DNA from: Ectocarpus siliculosus
Taxonomy: Eukaryota; Sar; Phaeophyceae; Ectocarpales; Ectocarpaceae
DNA length: 64,000 nt
Reading direction: 5' to 3'
Assembly (NCBI GenBank): GCA_000310025.1
Contig: FN649737.1
Location: 3,717,018-3,781,017, forward strand
Shown here: piece by piece, positions 23,218 through 35,118 of the stretch
Layout of the letters: each line of letters starts with the position of its first letter
Position numbering within the stretch: the first letter of the stretch is position 1
The notes under the pieces: model-generated
What the model saw: the letters and a program-made list of their open reading frames with translations, nothing else
What the model was told of the DNA's origin: nothing
The model's database searches: none
Position numbers and translations under genes: made by a program

Positions 23218-26200
23218 ATGGCTGAAGGGTTGGTGGACTTCGGAGCTGGCTGGGTCTCCGGCGCCGCAAGTATTGTATTAACCCAGGTAAGCGTCATCAG
23301 TTTATCGGTGCAAAACCATATGAAGTTTACAGCGCTGGATGAGTGGATTCAACCAGAACACCAGAACATGCACCGACAGATTCAAGTACCAACAGAGCGA
23401 GAGCGAGAGGAGGGAGAGCAAACCGTCCTGCGCTCCACGGATGTGTAGGGGCGAGCTTTCTCTGTACAGATATGCATATATTTGTCTGGATCTGTCTCCC
23501 TCGTATCTTGCGTGGTCTTGCTGCAGCGTTTATTTGACTCGATGACAGGGTTGCTTGATCGGCGGCTGTCTTGTGTTTGTCACGAACCCTTCCTGTCCAT
23601 GCTTTACCCGGCGAAGAGGCCAGCCTGAATCCCCCACGCCAACGTTTGTGTACTGCCGTAGTCTAGACCGACTAAAGCGAGGAGTTCCATCAAATCCGTG
23701 GGGGTTGTTTGCCATACCTCCTCGGGGCCGTTGTTTTGGAATGTACACTTGTGACTGCTTTAGGCGGAAAAGCGCGGCAGCAGTGTACAATGTTGTACCT
23801 GTACATCATTTCATACATGCTGTGCTTGTGTGTTGATGTCGGTGTGGGGTGCGCGTGCGGACCGCAAACGCTGTGGGTACACGGGCCCACGATAGTGCGA
23901 GGGGGGTTGCATAATACTGCAGCATCTACACAGGACAGGAGGCAACCTGCATGGCGAGCGAGCAATACTACTGTGGGCAAAAAAAGTTCTGGGCTATACC
24001 GCAGTCTACAGCAGTATCTACAGCTACAAGCGCCTACGTACCAGCAGTATGTACGCACACCAAGCTTATGGTTGCGAGGTCTGTTTCGCTTTGGAGATGA
24101 CCATGCCTTGCCCGATAATTAAACGTAGCCAGGTCATCCTTATGGCTTCCCCTTAACCCTCCACCCCCCTCTTCACTCTTCCCCATGCTCCAGCCCCTGG
24201 ACAGCGTCCTAGTCCGGGTGCAGGCCGGAACAGCAGCAGGCAGCAGCTCTCTCCCAGCCGCGATCAGGGACCTTCTGTCCTCCGGCGGCGGCGCCCGATC
24301 GCTCTGGAAGGGGGCGGCCCCGATGATGTGGAGTGTGCCCGCACAGAACGCCCTCCTGTTCGCCGGATACGGAGCCGGTCTGGGGTGGTGTTCGGGGGGG
24401 CGGCGGCAGGACGGGGCCCCGTCTTCCTTGTGGCATGTGTTTGCGGGGGGTTGCGCCGGGGGATTCGCGCAGGTGAGTTGTTGTTTGTTTGCGCGAGGTC
24501 TTTGCATGGTGTCTCTCCTTCGTCTTTGGGGATATCTCTCTCTCTCTCTTGATCCCGGTCCTTACCTCCCTGCCTCGCTGCCTCTGGTTTTGTGTGGACG
24601 CTTGCGCGGTGACTTTCGTGTACGTTTTGGCCCTCCTGGTTGGCTGTAGGTTGCATAGTGACTTGTCGAAAGAGGGCCTGCATTCCCAAGACCTTACCTG
24701 TACGACAGAGACAGACGAGTTGTGCACGCAAGTGAAACGCGGCAGCAACAGCAGTGCCAATGACCAAAACCAACAACAAGGCAACTGGTACGTTTACCAC
24801 CAGAAGATAGAACGCGCCGCGAGAGTGCCCAGCCCGGGGCTTCCTCGCGTCGAACGCCCAAGGCTACGGATCCGCTCAAAACCCCAACCCACTTGGCCAG
24901 GAACATGGTCTCAACCTTGGTTTGGTGGTCGGTGTCTTGTAGAAGGGGGAGGGGGACCAATGACCAGGAGGGGGAGGGGGACCAATGACCAGGAGTGCTC
25001 ATGCGAGACAACAGTAACAACCGGTGGCGAAATGGCCATGGTTACTCAACTTATCCTAGCCGAGCAGCTACATCTCGAAAACCACGGCTCCCTTCAGTCC
25101 AAAACCTGCCATTTGCCTTCTCTCCAACCCGTTTGTCTTCGCGTAGAGCTTCGTCATGAGTCCTGTCGAACTGGTCAAAGTGCGGCTTCAGCTAGAGGAC
25201 CGCGTCGTGCTCAGCGCGGCGGCCACCGGCACCGGCACCGGGGGCGGAGGCGCTTTCGCTCTGGCGACGGGGGTAGTGCGCACGTTCGGGCTATCGGGGT
25301 TACTCTCGACGGGTCTCGGGGCAACGATGGGCAGGGACGTCCTCCCTCACGGGGTGTGGTTTGCGTCTTACGAGTGGTGCAAGCAAGAGTTTTCCGCAAG
25401 AGAAGGCGTCAAGGCCTGCGACAACGGCGCCCTTAGCGTCGCGGCTCAGCTGGCATCGGGGGGCATCGCGGCGACGACCGCTTGGCTCGTCGGTGAGTGG
25501 ATGCGCACAGCCAACATTCCCCATCCGTAACCCTTGGTCCCTTCACTGCTGTCTGGCTCCGTTTGAGGGTCGCCCGATGTTGTGGTCTGTTTGAAGGCCA
25601 CTGTCGATTGAAATCACTTGGTCAGCCCTCAATGGCGCTCTTTGTATGACGGAATGGGGCCTGCTGCTGCTCCCTCTCCGCACAGCAAAAGCATTCACGT
25701 GCATTTCTACTTGCTCTTTATTTGTCTCACGTTTTGCCGAAACGGGCTCGGTGCAGCCTCTCCCCCCCCCAGCGTTCTGTTCTTTGATTGCCCCGAGCTA
25801 CGTGTTGTATGTGGCCTTGCAGGGTATTACCAAATGTGTTGGCCTCCGCTGGACACCCCAACGCTCTGTGCTGGCTCTAACAGCAAGAACACAACGAACT
25901 TCGGCCATTAACAACACTTGTTGTTCAACACAACGGATGTGGATGTGTACAAGACGCAAACTGATCAGCTCCAAGTACTCTCAGATTGCGATAGACGAAG
26001 TCAAAACCATAGTTTGATTGACGCCGAGAATCCGTCAGCCCACGTTGACGACCAGACAACCCTACCATGTTTTGTAGCTGTCCACGCAGGCAATCGTCTG
26101 CACAGCCTTTTCATTCATTTGCTGGCTGCAGACAGATGTTTGCGCAACTTGTTAACAACTAGGTATTGGACACGGAAGTTATGCGCGCCGCGCATGCGAG

Positions 26201-26557
26201 AATAACGAACGTCGTGGTCGATGGTGTGGGTGAGACATCGAAGACGGATTCAAAGGAGCCCCCACCCCACCCTCCTCTGTCTCTCACTCCTATCCCGCAT
26301 CTTGGCCCGCTCTCGCATTTCGTTTTGCAGGGTACCCGTTTGACGTAATCAAGACTAGGATACAAGCCGCCGGTATGGGAAAGGTTCCAGGTGGGGTTGT
26401 GGCCACGGCGCAGCACATGGCTAGCGTAGACGGGATGGGGGTCTTCTATCGAGGCTTCGGCCTCAAGCTTGCCCGAGCTGTGCCGATGTCGATGATCGGC
26501 TTCTTTGCCTACGAGGTCGCTGCCAAACAGCTCCGAGACATGCTGGCCTCCTCGTGA
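23218..26557 (+). CDS. Mitochondrial carrier family protein (SLC25)
   Basis: Exons: 23218-23286, 24194-24472, 25147-25492, 26331-26557 (TGA). All junctions keep phase and give 306 residues, the normal length of the family. The start ATG opens MAEGLVDFGAGWVSGAAS, the usual first helix. The three carrier signatures are PLDSVLVR (24-31), PVELVKVR (122-129) and PFDVIKTR (234-241), each at the end of the first helix of one of three ~100-residue repeats. Such proteins exchange metabolites across the mitochondrial inner membrane. The SFVMSPVELVKVRLQ and GYPFDVIKTRIQ segments resemble the carnitine/acylcarnitine and basic amino acid carrier branch, but the substrate cannot be read from sequence alone. 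The gene is head-to-head with the ureohydrolase and convergent with the Mpv17-like gene. Confidence 0.9.
24944..24993 (+). repeat. 25 bp tandem duplication in carrier intron
   Basis: Two perfect 25 bp copies (AGGGGGAGGGGGACC then AATGACCAGG) in the intron before the exon at 25147. Confidence 0.9.
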
Positions 26558-29446
26558 ACCGCATCAGACATCGAGGGTGCCCCTCACGCCCGCAGTCCAC
26601 TTGGCGGGGCGATGTTGTGCGACTAATTTATGACCGCACGCGCCCGGAGGCTTGGTGAAATCGACGAGGACTGTAGAAGTTACTTTCTCACGGTAGAGGC
26701 GGGGGTCACAGCGCCAGCCTATTTCGTACAAAGTTGCCCTTGCCTTCGGTCCATTGTTTCGATGAAGCATGATGTCTGTCCAAACAAATTACTACATCAT
26801 TTGCGCTTTTGGCAGGCTGAAACTGCGTGGTATCCAGTCAGCAGACAATTCGGGACACGGTGGGGTCCGGAAGGTTCCACCTTTCCGGTCCTCGTCATAT
26901 TGGATGCATACCGTAGATGGAATTTGTGGCTTCGTTTAGAATCGATGGTTGGTGCCTTCGCCTGAATGACCGGTGCACACATGTAGACAAGTGGGTTTCC
27001 TTAGGCCTGGCCATTTGTTCAGTATTTGCTGAACAATAGGATAGCGGACCATATGAACGCCGTAGATAGACACACACACAGCAGCAGCCAACACTAGCGC
27101 AATAATCTATTCTGTGGATAGAGATGAAGCATGTTTTGTTTGGTGAGAATCCCCTCCCGAAATGCTGTTGCTGCGGCCTGAATGCCCTCACATCCCGCTA
27201 AGCAGCCTCGCTCACATCACCACGTCACAGCAGTAGCGTGGGAAGGATGTGACCGCCTTCTCGTGATCTTCGACGTCTTCAACAGGCGACTTGAAAGGGT
27301 AGTTTTTCTCATGTGAACGCACACGAATATTTATCATCACTGCTGAAAGCCTCATCCCCTCGAAGTCAACCTCTATACTCCCAACACGCACTTTTTCTCC
27401 GGTGAGGAGGGTGAAAGTCCCGGCCCGGCGCCTCTCCCTCTTTCCTGCAAAACTTTGCAGTCTCCCCTGTAAACATTCGCGAAACGTAGTCCTCTGAAAA
27501 ACAAATCGCAGACTACACAGCCTAGAGTAATATCGCGGTACTTTTAACGCGGCAGAAAGTGTTGGTCTTGACCACATACCCACCAACATTTTCCTTGTGT
27601 CTTGCCCCATCAAACCCAAAGATCATTCGACCCTCAACTCATTCACAACATTATTTCGTAACATGCATCATCAACAACTCGTACGACACCCATTAACCTC
27701 CCCCTGTCGTACAATGTCAATGGACGTATCAACAGCAACCACCAACCCTCAGCAAGGTTTGGCCATAGATTTCCGCCAGGCCGAGCGCACATCGACCTGA
27801 TTACCCAGCCGGTGCGTAAGACACGTACGCGATCGACTTGGTCGGCCTTTTGCCGTCTGAGAGAGGGCGGAGATGGACACGAAATTCAAAACTTCCAGTC
27901 TACTTTTTTACACATCCATTCGCGTCCGAAACCACTACAATATAATACCTCAAGAGTAGAGACAGACTCACCTCACCTGCCATCCCAACTCCAACCCGCG
28001 CCGTCAATACATGTACAAACCCGCACACGGCCATCCTCACTTGCTCTTGCCACCCCCGCGACATACAGTACACGGGAATCCCTTCGTCATGTACATTACG
28101 CTCAACCGGTGCTCGGAAACATGTACGAACCGTGACAGGCACGCCAATTCCAAGGGAGATCAAGGGGAGTTACTGTTCGAAGCAAACGTAGCAGAAGTTC
28201 ACCGCCCGAAAGCATGTGGCTCAAAAATCTTGAAGCACAAGAGGGATACGGCGAGGGACTACCCCGTGTGATGAGTTGCTACCATCAGCCGACGGCCCGT
28301 CCCACCGTTGATATAGTCTACACAGAACACCCAACATACACTCTGCTGCGCCGCTATGTAGACTAGTACATGTTGTACACTCACAACCAGGTGAATCGGG
28401 TGGAGAAAGCCATCCTCCCTGTAACCTTCTTTCCCACTACAAGGAACAACAGGGACACGAAAAAGAGCCAATAAACTACGCAGACCCGGCTGCAAGTCTT
28501 CAACTGTACATGAGGCATACATGTCTTCAAAGAAGCGAACCATCCTCTCGTATCAGCAGAACAGGCCAGCACAGGCAGCGCACCCACGTTCGAAACGTCA
28601 GTTCCCTCTCTTCCCCATCCGCAACATTCCCCATCAATATATGCCCGAATACACCAATATATCCAAAACACTTCCGACACCGACACGATGTGGTTATTGA
28701 ATTGACAACGGCTGAATATATGCATAACCTAAACAGTGTGACGCGTATCAAAAATTGTGTACAGTACCTCGACGCAACAAAAAAACGCTTGGCGTCGTCG
28801 AGCACACAATCACGCAAAGCAAAACAACATCGTTAAAAAGGGCAACGTTCGCTAATCAAAATCTTTTGAACACGTCAGAAAATCTGAATGACACCACGAA
28901 CGTTGGAGAACGAACTCCATCAAGTGGATATGTGCGTGAATCTCCAGTTTTTTTATTGCCACTAGAATTGCTCATTGAAAACCAACAGCTAGTGGTGGCA
29001 AGAGTTGACGTAGGAGACCGAAAAATGGGGCTGACAATGAAAACAGCCGACGCTCGACCTCCCCAAAACTGAATATACATCAAACCCAAGCTTGCGAAGA
29101 CAACGCGTTTCCTGTGAAGGAATCCTCCATGGTAGCACGTACATGCCCGTGTTTGTACCCACGATCACAGATCGTCTCCGGGCGATTCGCAAGCGGTGGT
29201 CGCCTTCAAAAGCGGACGTCGTGCACGGCCACATTCCCAGGACATTACGGATAGTAACAACACGACGACGGGGTTATGGGTTGGAGTACGGGTAGCCCGA
29301 CCCTAACAATCCTGACTCAACCACTGGCAGCTCCCCAACACATGTGGCAAGCCGACGTGTGCAAAATATCGCATGCAGATCCCGTTCCTGTCGCGTGCAT
29401 CGATAATCGCCTCGGCAGTTAGCTACATAGGCGAGGCGAACTCGGC
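26558..29446. other. Convergent intergenic region
   Basis: This lies between the 3' ends of the carrier (+) and the Mpv17-like gene (-), so it should contain both 3' UTRs. I see no family match. The only reading frame of note is on the minus strand at 27212-27610, listed separately. Confidence 0.5.
27212..27610 (-). CDS. Hypothetical reading frame, 132 aa
   Basis: An uninterrupted frame starting at an ATG. Its central part reads like ordinary protein (GTFTLLTGEKVRVGSIEVDF), with mixed charge and no low complexity. No domain is recognised and no intron is needed. It lies in the space where the 3' UTR of a gene on the same strand or a small independent gene could be. It may be chance. Confidence 0.2.
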   Translation of the reverse strand: MGQDTRKMLVGMWSRPTLSAALKVPRYYSRLCSLRFVFQRTTFRECLQGRLQSFAGKRERRRAGTFTLLTGEKVRVGSIEVDFEGMRLSAVMINIRVRSHEKNYPFKSPVEDVEDHEKAVTSFPRYCCDVVM

Positions 29447-31027
29447 CTAAACGGAAGCGGCAACCGTCGGCACCTTGCCTCCGTCGGACGGTGTTGCGAA
29501 GCCCGCCGTGCTCAAGTAGCACTGCCAGACCAGCTGCACGCTGCTCGCGTAGAGGGGACGGATCGACCGCGGCACCAGCGAGAAGCCGATGAGGTTGGCC
29601 ATCGGCCACAGCTTGAGGTCGTTCTGCCAGGTCGTGAATGCCTGACCAAGATCACACGAAACCGAGACAAGGTGGCGCTATGGGTTTGCTCTCACAGCCA
29701 AAAACCTTTCGCAGACGGCACTCAATTGTGTGACGTGGGGCGCTGGGCGGGCATGAAGAACGTGGCACGTTGGTGGTAAGCAACCTTCTAAGACTTCGTT
29801 CTTGACTGGCTGATATCCAACGCCAGGGAAAACAAAAATCTGGGGTTAGCGTTGCGCGAAAGGTTCAGGTTCTCGTTTCCTCGACGGTTCGAAGCACGTC
29901 AAAGCTACTGGTACTTGGCCAACAGCCCGTTCGATGTGAATTCTGCACACCTGAAGGAATTTTAGTGGGATAGTACGTCACACACCGAAGTTGAATCGAA
30001 CCCGTTTCCATCCCACACTGTACTCAAGACACACTAACATGTGCGGAGGATGCCAGGCTACACGTGAGAGGTCGTTGAGAAATCCTACCGTGGTAAACAG
30101 CAACAGCTACGAAGGGCCTAGCCTCGAACCCTATGCCATGAACACAACGCTTGCGTGGAGGTGTTTGGCAGAGGTAGAGTTCAAGCCAAGCTTCTAGATG
30201 AAGGGAGCATCGACAGTTAACAAATATGAAGGGAAGTTTTTCCCCGCGAGGTCATCCCTTCCTTCTCTCACCTTGCCCTTGACGTTTTCGCCGACAGCTT
30301 CCCAATCCCCGGGGCTCTGGATGTACGCCGACGTCGCGAGGTAGGAGCAAGCAAGCTGCGGGGCAAACACAGCCTCGTCGCACGCAATCTTCTTCAGCAC
30401 GCTCTTGAGATCGGTCTGCATGATGAAGTTCGCGCAAGACAACCACAGTAGGAAATAAACAATTGAGTCACAGCCGTGACAAAACTACTTCCTTGTCACG
30501 CGGTACAATAGTTAAGCCGAAAAGAACATTCGTGGCATAGGCTGCTCCTTGGGACGAAACAAAGCTTTGCAGGCTGCAGCCTGTCACTCGTATCTTGTAT
30601 ATTTCGAAGGTTGTTTGTAGCTGTCACACGTTGTTGTGTCAGGCACCCGACGACAGTCTCCACAAAACAGCCGCAGGTAGCAATAAAGGGTTGAATACGG
30701 GGGGTTTGTTTCATCTAACTGCTTTGTTTCTGTTTTTTAGGGAAGTGGAGGATCTCGTACCGCAATATGTCGAAATCTGGGGTCGTTCGCGTAGCTATTC
30801 GCTGCCTCGATTTTTATGGTGAGGAGATCAAGCACGTGGCACCTAGCGGATTGTAACCCACGTCGCTAAGCGACACTGCCTCCCTGTACGTATATCACAA
30901 TGGTAATCTTGCCTTTCAAAATGCGACACAAAGGCCTTGCTCCATCTTGTTTTTTTCCTTCGTCGACGATTTTGTTTCTGCCTCATCTGGCGTTTAACCT
31001 ACAAGGGTATCTACATCAGGCAGGCTA

Positions 31028-31105
<78 letters not shown>

Positions 31106-31838
31106 AGAGAGCCCTGAGACCGAACGTAAGTTTTATCGCCCAGGCTGTGAGCACGGGAGACCACCATTTCTGTAGGCACTCCACCCCGACGTAAGCAAAA
31201 GGTGCAGGTGGCACGAGCTGGCATGTCACACGAGCGAGATGGGGGAGATATCAACCCAACCCAACGACACAGAATACCAATAGACCAGTCGTTCTGTCAT
31301 CGCACATGCGGTTGTTGAATAAGGGTAACTACGTCAAAAGGTTTTCATGATGAACCAATAGCTGAAGCGACTAAATCATTCAGCGTGACCAAAAGACCAG
31401 CAGGATCGGATGCATGAACACACCAGCATGCTCACACACACACACCATGCGCTGAAGCGCTTTTTATTTTCTCTAATAGCATTCTTGCACTGGCTTGCCC
31501 TTTCGCACGGTTATTTGCTTCCGGTGCACACCAACCCTACCCTAACACCCACCACTTGACTGCATCACCAACACAACCCTGTTTCAGGATAACCCCGTCA
31601 TCCACACACACACCTTGGGCGTGACGAACTTGTCGAGGGTGCGGTACCACACCCTCAGCAAGAAGCCGTTCTGCACAACGCCGAGGAGACCGATCGATAA
31701 CGAACGCCGGTGATCCCACTCCAGGTCAGGATCGGCCAGCCGCTGCGCCATCACATCGCCAGAGGCGAAGACACCGTAGCCCACAACGCTCTGGAACAAC
31801 CCCGGGCGTCTCGCGTACACTCCCTTGATAACGTTCAT
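29447..31838 (-). CDS. Mpv17/PMP22-family membrane protein
   Basis: Three exons on the minus strand, 31614-31838 (ATG), 30272-30415 and 29447-29641 (TAG), all in phase 0, give a complete 187-residue protein, the usual length for this family. Family features are in order: a start region with RRPGLFQSVVGYGVFASGD and an Mpv17-like DVMAQ; WDHRRSLSIGLLGVVQNGF then WYRTLD; and KKIACDEAVFAPQ, matching the conserved KK...DQ...P step. Near the end, WQNDLKLWPMANLIGFSLVP corresponds to the W..WP..Q..NF..VP signature. Four hydrophobic helices are expected. Members sit in the mitochondrial inner membrane or peroxisome membrane and form or regulate small channels. I can see no targeting signal that decides between them. 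The ATG at 31838 is chosen because it directly precedes the conserved start; a TTG two codons upstream is ignored. Confidence 0.9.
31031..31110 (+). repeat. (CA)n/(GA)n microsatellite
   Basis: A short (CA)n leads into ~30 GA units, in the first intron of the Mpv17-like gene. Confidence 0.95.
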
Positions 31839-33464
31839 CCTCAACCGACTGATGGATGTCGTTTTGGAGAACGACTACGTTTCGACAAAGCAACGCAACA
31901 CTTAGCTTCTACAACACACAAAAACAAATATGCCGAAACTTACGTCTTCTCGTGGAGAACAAATAACCTGCCAGTCCCTTTGCGTGTCACAGGATTTTCG
32001 GCAGTGGTTGCTGTGGCATCCCACTGCAGCGACACAAAAACAACGAGAGAGAACCGCAGAGCGGGAAACAGACAGAGTTGTGAGAAGAAGAGCCGGGTAG
32101 AATAGAATCACGCGTCATATCCAAGAAGCAATGTACACTGCAGACAAGAGGTGGTCTTGCACAAAGACAAGTTCAGGCTCTGAAATAGAGTCTCTCTGAG
32201 TTGGTTATGGGTGAAAAAAAAATAACTTACAAGTGCATTTGTTGCCACGTGCATTTGTTGTCGGAAATCGCGTATAGGTACACGTCACACAATTTGCCCA
32301 TTCAACAACAACACATTCACGTTTCGCGTGATAGCCTTGAAACAAAAACATTCGTGATCGTCTCGTAGGGCTACGAGTGATACATTCGGAACACTTTTCC
32401 TTGATTTGAGATAATGCAGCAGTGTTGTACCAAAATTGATTCAGCTCCATACTCACGAGCACAACAAACTCCCTGGAACAAGCTTCAATCTTCCATGCCG
32501 TGACAGCATTTACAACAAGGGCAACCGAAGGCAACGAAGGGCGGCGCGATCGACGAAGAAGGCGGCCCAAGGCCACCCGATCGACCGACTGACGGACCCA
32601 ACCCTACCCAACCCAACTCGCCCAACCTAACTCGCCCATTACCAACCTCAACCCAATCCCAACCAAACTCGGTCCAACCCCACCCCCAACCGAACCCGAC
32701 ACGGTCGGGCGGAGACGAAGCCTACACCAGAGCATCAGCGAAACCAACACCCAAAGCTCGCGTAAATCCAACAAAACGACCGCAGCATGCCTGCTAGGCG
32801 ATGCCTGTAACCAACACGCACAACCAAAGGCCCTTCCCAAAGCAGTAACGCACACGCCAACCCGCAAAAACACTCTTGCACAATGGTTATCATTGGACAC
32901 TGCATCGAGACGACAAGCAAGGAGACAGAGGTCACGCGTAGGAGCCGACCGAGCGACCACGAAGAAGTTTGTGCGAACCAGGCCTCCCGATCGACCGACC
33001 GACCGACCCAATCCTACACAGCCCAAACCAATTCAATGCCAACGGCGGCGAACTACGAGCCGACGTGACGACGGCGGCCCATGGCCGCCCGCCTGCCCAA
33101 GGCCGCCCGCTTGCCCGACCGACCGATCGGCCCAACCGATCTCGGGTTGTGCCCTTTGTTCAACATGTACATGTTGAACATTTTTTGGACGTGCTAACGA
33201 CCCTGGCAGAGGCGGTAAAACGAAAAACGGCGGCATACCGGTACCGGGCCCTGTCTGCGGCCAGCACCCTGTCGCGGGCTGCCCTCATGGCCTATTGGCG
33301 GAGATAGCTACATGCGCAGATGTGCACACCTGTCTATCTCTTTTCTCCGCACCTCTCTCGCTCTCCCACTCTCTGTCCCCCCTCCCCGTTTTTCCTTGGT
33401 GAAAAATAGCAAATAAACGGCTGACAGTCCAACCTTTGGGTAGCGTAGCCTAGGTCCAAAGACA
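31839..33464. other. Intergenic region with CCAAC- and CCGA-rich tracts
   Basis: This lies upstream of the Mpv17-like gene. 32560-32720 and 32980-33150 hold degenerate runs of CCAACC and GACCGACCGACC, and related GGCGGCCCAAGGCC / CCATGGCCGCC pieces, suggesting decayed simple repeats. A plus-strand frame ending at 33307 (AVKRKTAAYRYRALSAAS ... stop) has GC-rich codons after an acceptor-like CTGGCAG. It could be the terminal exon of an unseen gene, but nothing else supports it. Confidence 0.4.
33157..33180. repeat. Perfect 24 bp palindrome
   Basis: TGTTCAACATGT is followed immediately by its exact reverse complement ACATGTTGAACA, then by a T-rich run. It could be a dimeric protein-binding site or chance. 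Confidence 0.85.
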
Positions 33465-33797
33465 CCGGTCGCCCCGGCAGTCTAGTTGGTATCCTCGAAA
33501 ACCCTCGAGTGGTCAGGGTCAGGGGTTCGAATCTCGGCGTAAGCGAGCTATTCTTGCAAAGTGGGTTTTCTCTCGCTTCCGTTCCTGGCCTCGAAAGCGC
33601 TATGCAGTTCGTGTGTACACAGAGGGAAGAGAGTGCTGCACTTCTCTCGCATAAAACATCGAAGGCAAAGCACCGCAGGAGGGGTGCGTAGGGGGCGAGA
33701 GTTGTCCTTCTGTGTGACCACGGGTTGGAGACCACGGGTTGGAGAAAACGGCACAGGTGCTGTAAGCTCTGATTTGAAGTTTATTTAATAAAAAAAG
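33465..33797 (+). repeat. tRNA-derived SINE, copy 2
   Basis: Same family as 19084-19401, here on the plus strand. It has CCGGTCGCCCCGG, A-box-like CAGTCTAGTTGGTA, B box GGGGTTCGAATC, the CAGAGGGAAGAGAGTGC body, and a 3' end GATTTGAAGTTTATTT AATAAAAAAAG. A 14 bp ACCACGGGTTGGAG is duplicated in tandem (33717-33744). This is the second copy with a full tRNA-like head. Confidence 0.88.
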
Positions 33798-35118
33798 ACC
33801 CAAAGAAAGGACAAATGATCTTGACACTGGCTCTATCAACATACTTTATTCCCACATAGAGAAAGAAGGCAACATTCCATGAGGAGGCGTCGTGCGTGCT
33901 GGCACGTTCAGGCTTTTGCTACTGGGGCTGAAATATCGAAGGTCGCAGCAGCCTCTGAAAACAGTCCGAAATCTGCGCCGGATAGACTACTACAGCTGTT
34001 GGGCACATCCAACTCTTTTTTTCTCATCCTCAACGATGAATCGGAATATATATGATTATCGGCCGCGTACATTACAATTGATAATACCAGCAGCTATAAT
34101 ACAATACGTATTACCGCTTGCAGTATCAGGTCGCGGTGGGGATGGCACACATGGGGGACACCGCTGGCATCCTGTCACAGCAGTTCTCAGTCTACGCGAA
34201 CGAGACCTCGCGCGCAACACAGCTTTTTTATGAGCTGATTTCGCTACTATTGCTGTAGTGCAGACGCTATGCCAGTACCCGCGCTCACGTCCGTTGCATA
34301 GGCATAAGACTATGTAGTTCGCGGCAAGTTCGATACCCAGCTACACTGCTGTATTTAGCTACTACATATATATTTAGCTACTTCACGGATGTGAACACAT
34401 GAAAGTTCTGCGTACCTTTACACACACGACGCTGTGGTTTGGTTCACCCCCCTTTCTTTGACTTGTTGTGTTCACGGCTAGCCCTCTCCTCGCTGTCCCC
34501 TTTCGATGTGGCACCCCTCGTCCTCTCTCGGTCTCTCTGCTGCGCTACCGCAGCAACCCCCGCCTGCAGCAGCCAATGATACGGAATATGCAACACGCTA
34601 CTGCTGTAACCCATGGTGTGTCCGAAAAAAAGCTTTCACGGTTCGAAACCCGGGCGCATCAACCATATTAGCCATATAGACTACATGTCAACACTTTGGT
34701 TACATTTAAAAAAAATGGCCAACACCATGAGGATATGCATACACAAGCATATACCCCATCAAGTGTGGGCTATTGAGTGTCGAGGGTTAGGGTTTATCAA
34801 GGAGAGAGGTTTATGGTACAGTAGTGCAATCACCAGATGGTTCCCTCTTCCTCTGGGCTTCTCCGACTCCTGTTTGTAGACTTTTAGAATGCGGAATTCG
34901 TTTCGGATTTTTATTTCTACAGCGTTTACATTGGCACAGAGGGGAGATGGCGTGACGTCATCAACTTTCCCTTGGGACGATCTTTTCGTACGGTCTGACC
35001 CCTTTTTGCCCCGACTTGATGACTTGAAGGATCTCAGGCTGGCACTCCCCGCAGCAACAGCAGCAGCACGAGCGGAACCAGTGGAAGGAGCAGCCGCAAA
35101 AGCGAAGCAGCAGTGATC
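33798..35118. other. Intergenic region upstream of symporter
   Basis: No gene recognised. It contains AT-rich stretches (34050-34110, 34360-34380) and probably the promoter and 5' UTR of the symporter that starts at 35119. Confidence 0.5.

Noticed and set aside
24209-24800. Minus-strand frames opposite the carrier gene
   Set aside because: They overlap the carrier exon 24194-24472, which has clear carrier motifs on the plus strand.
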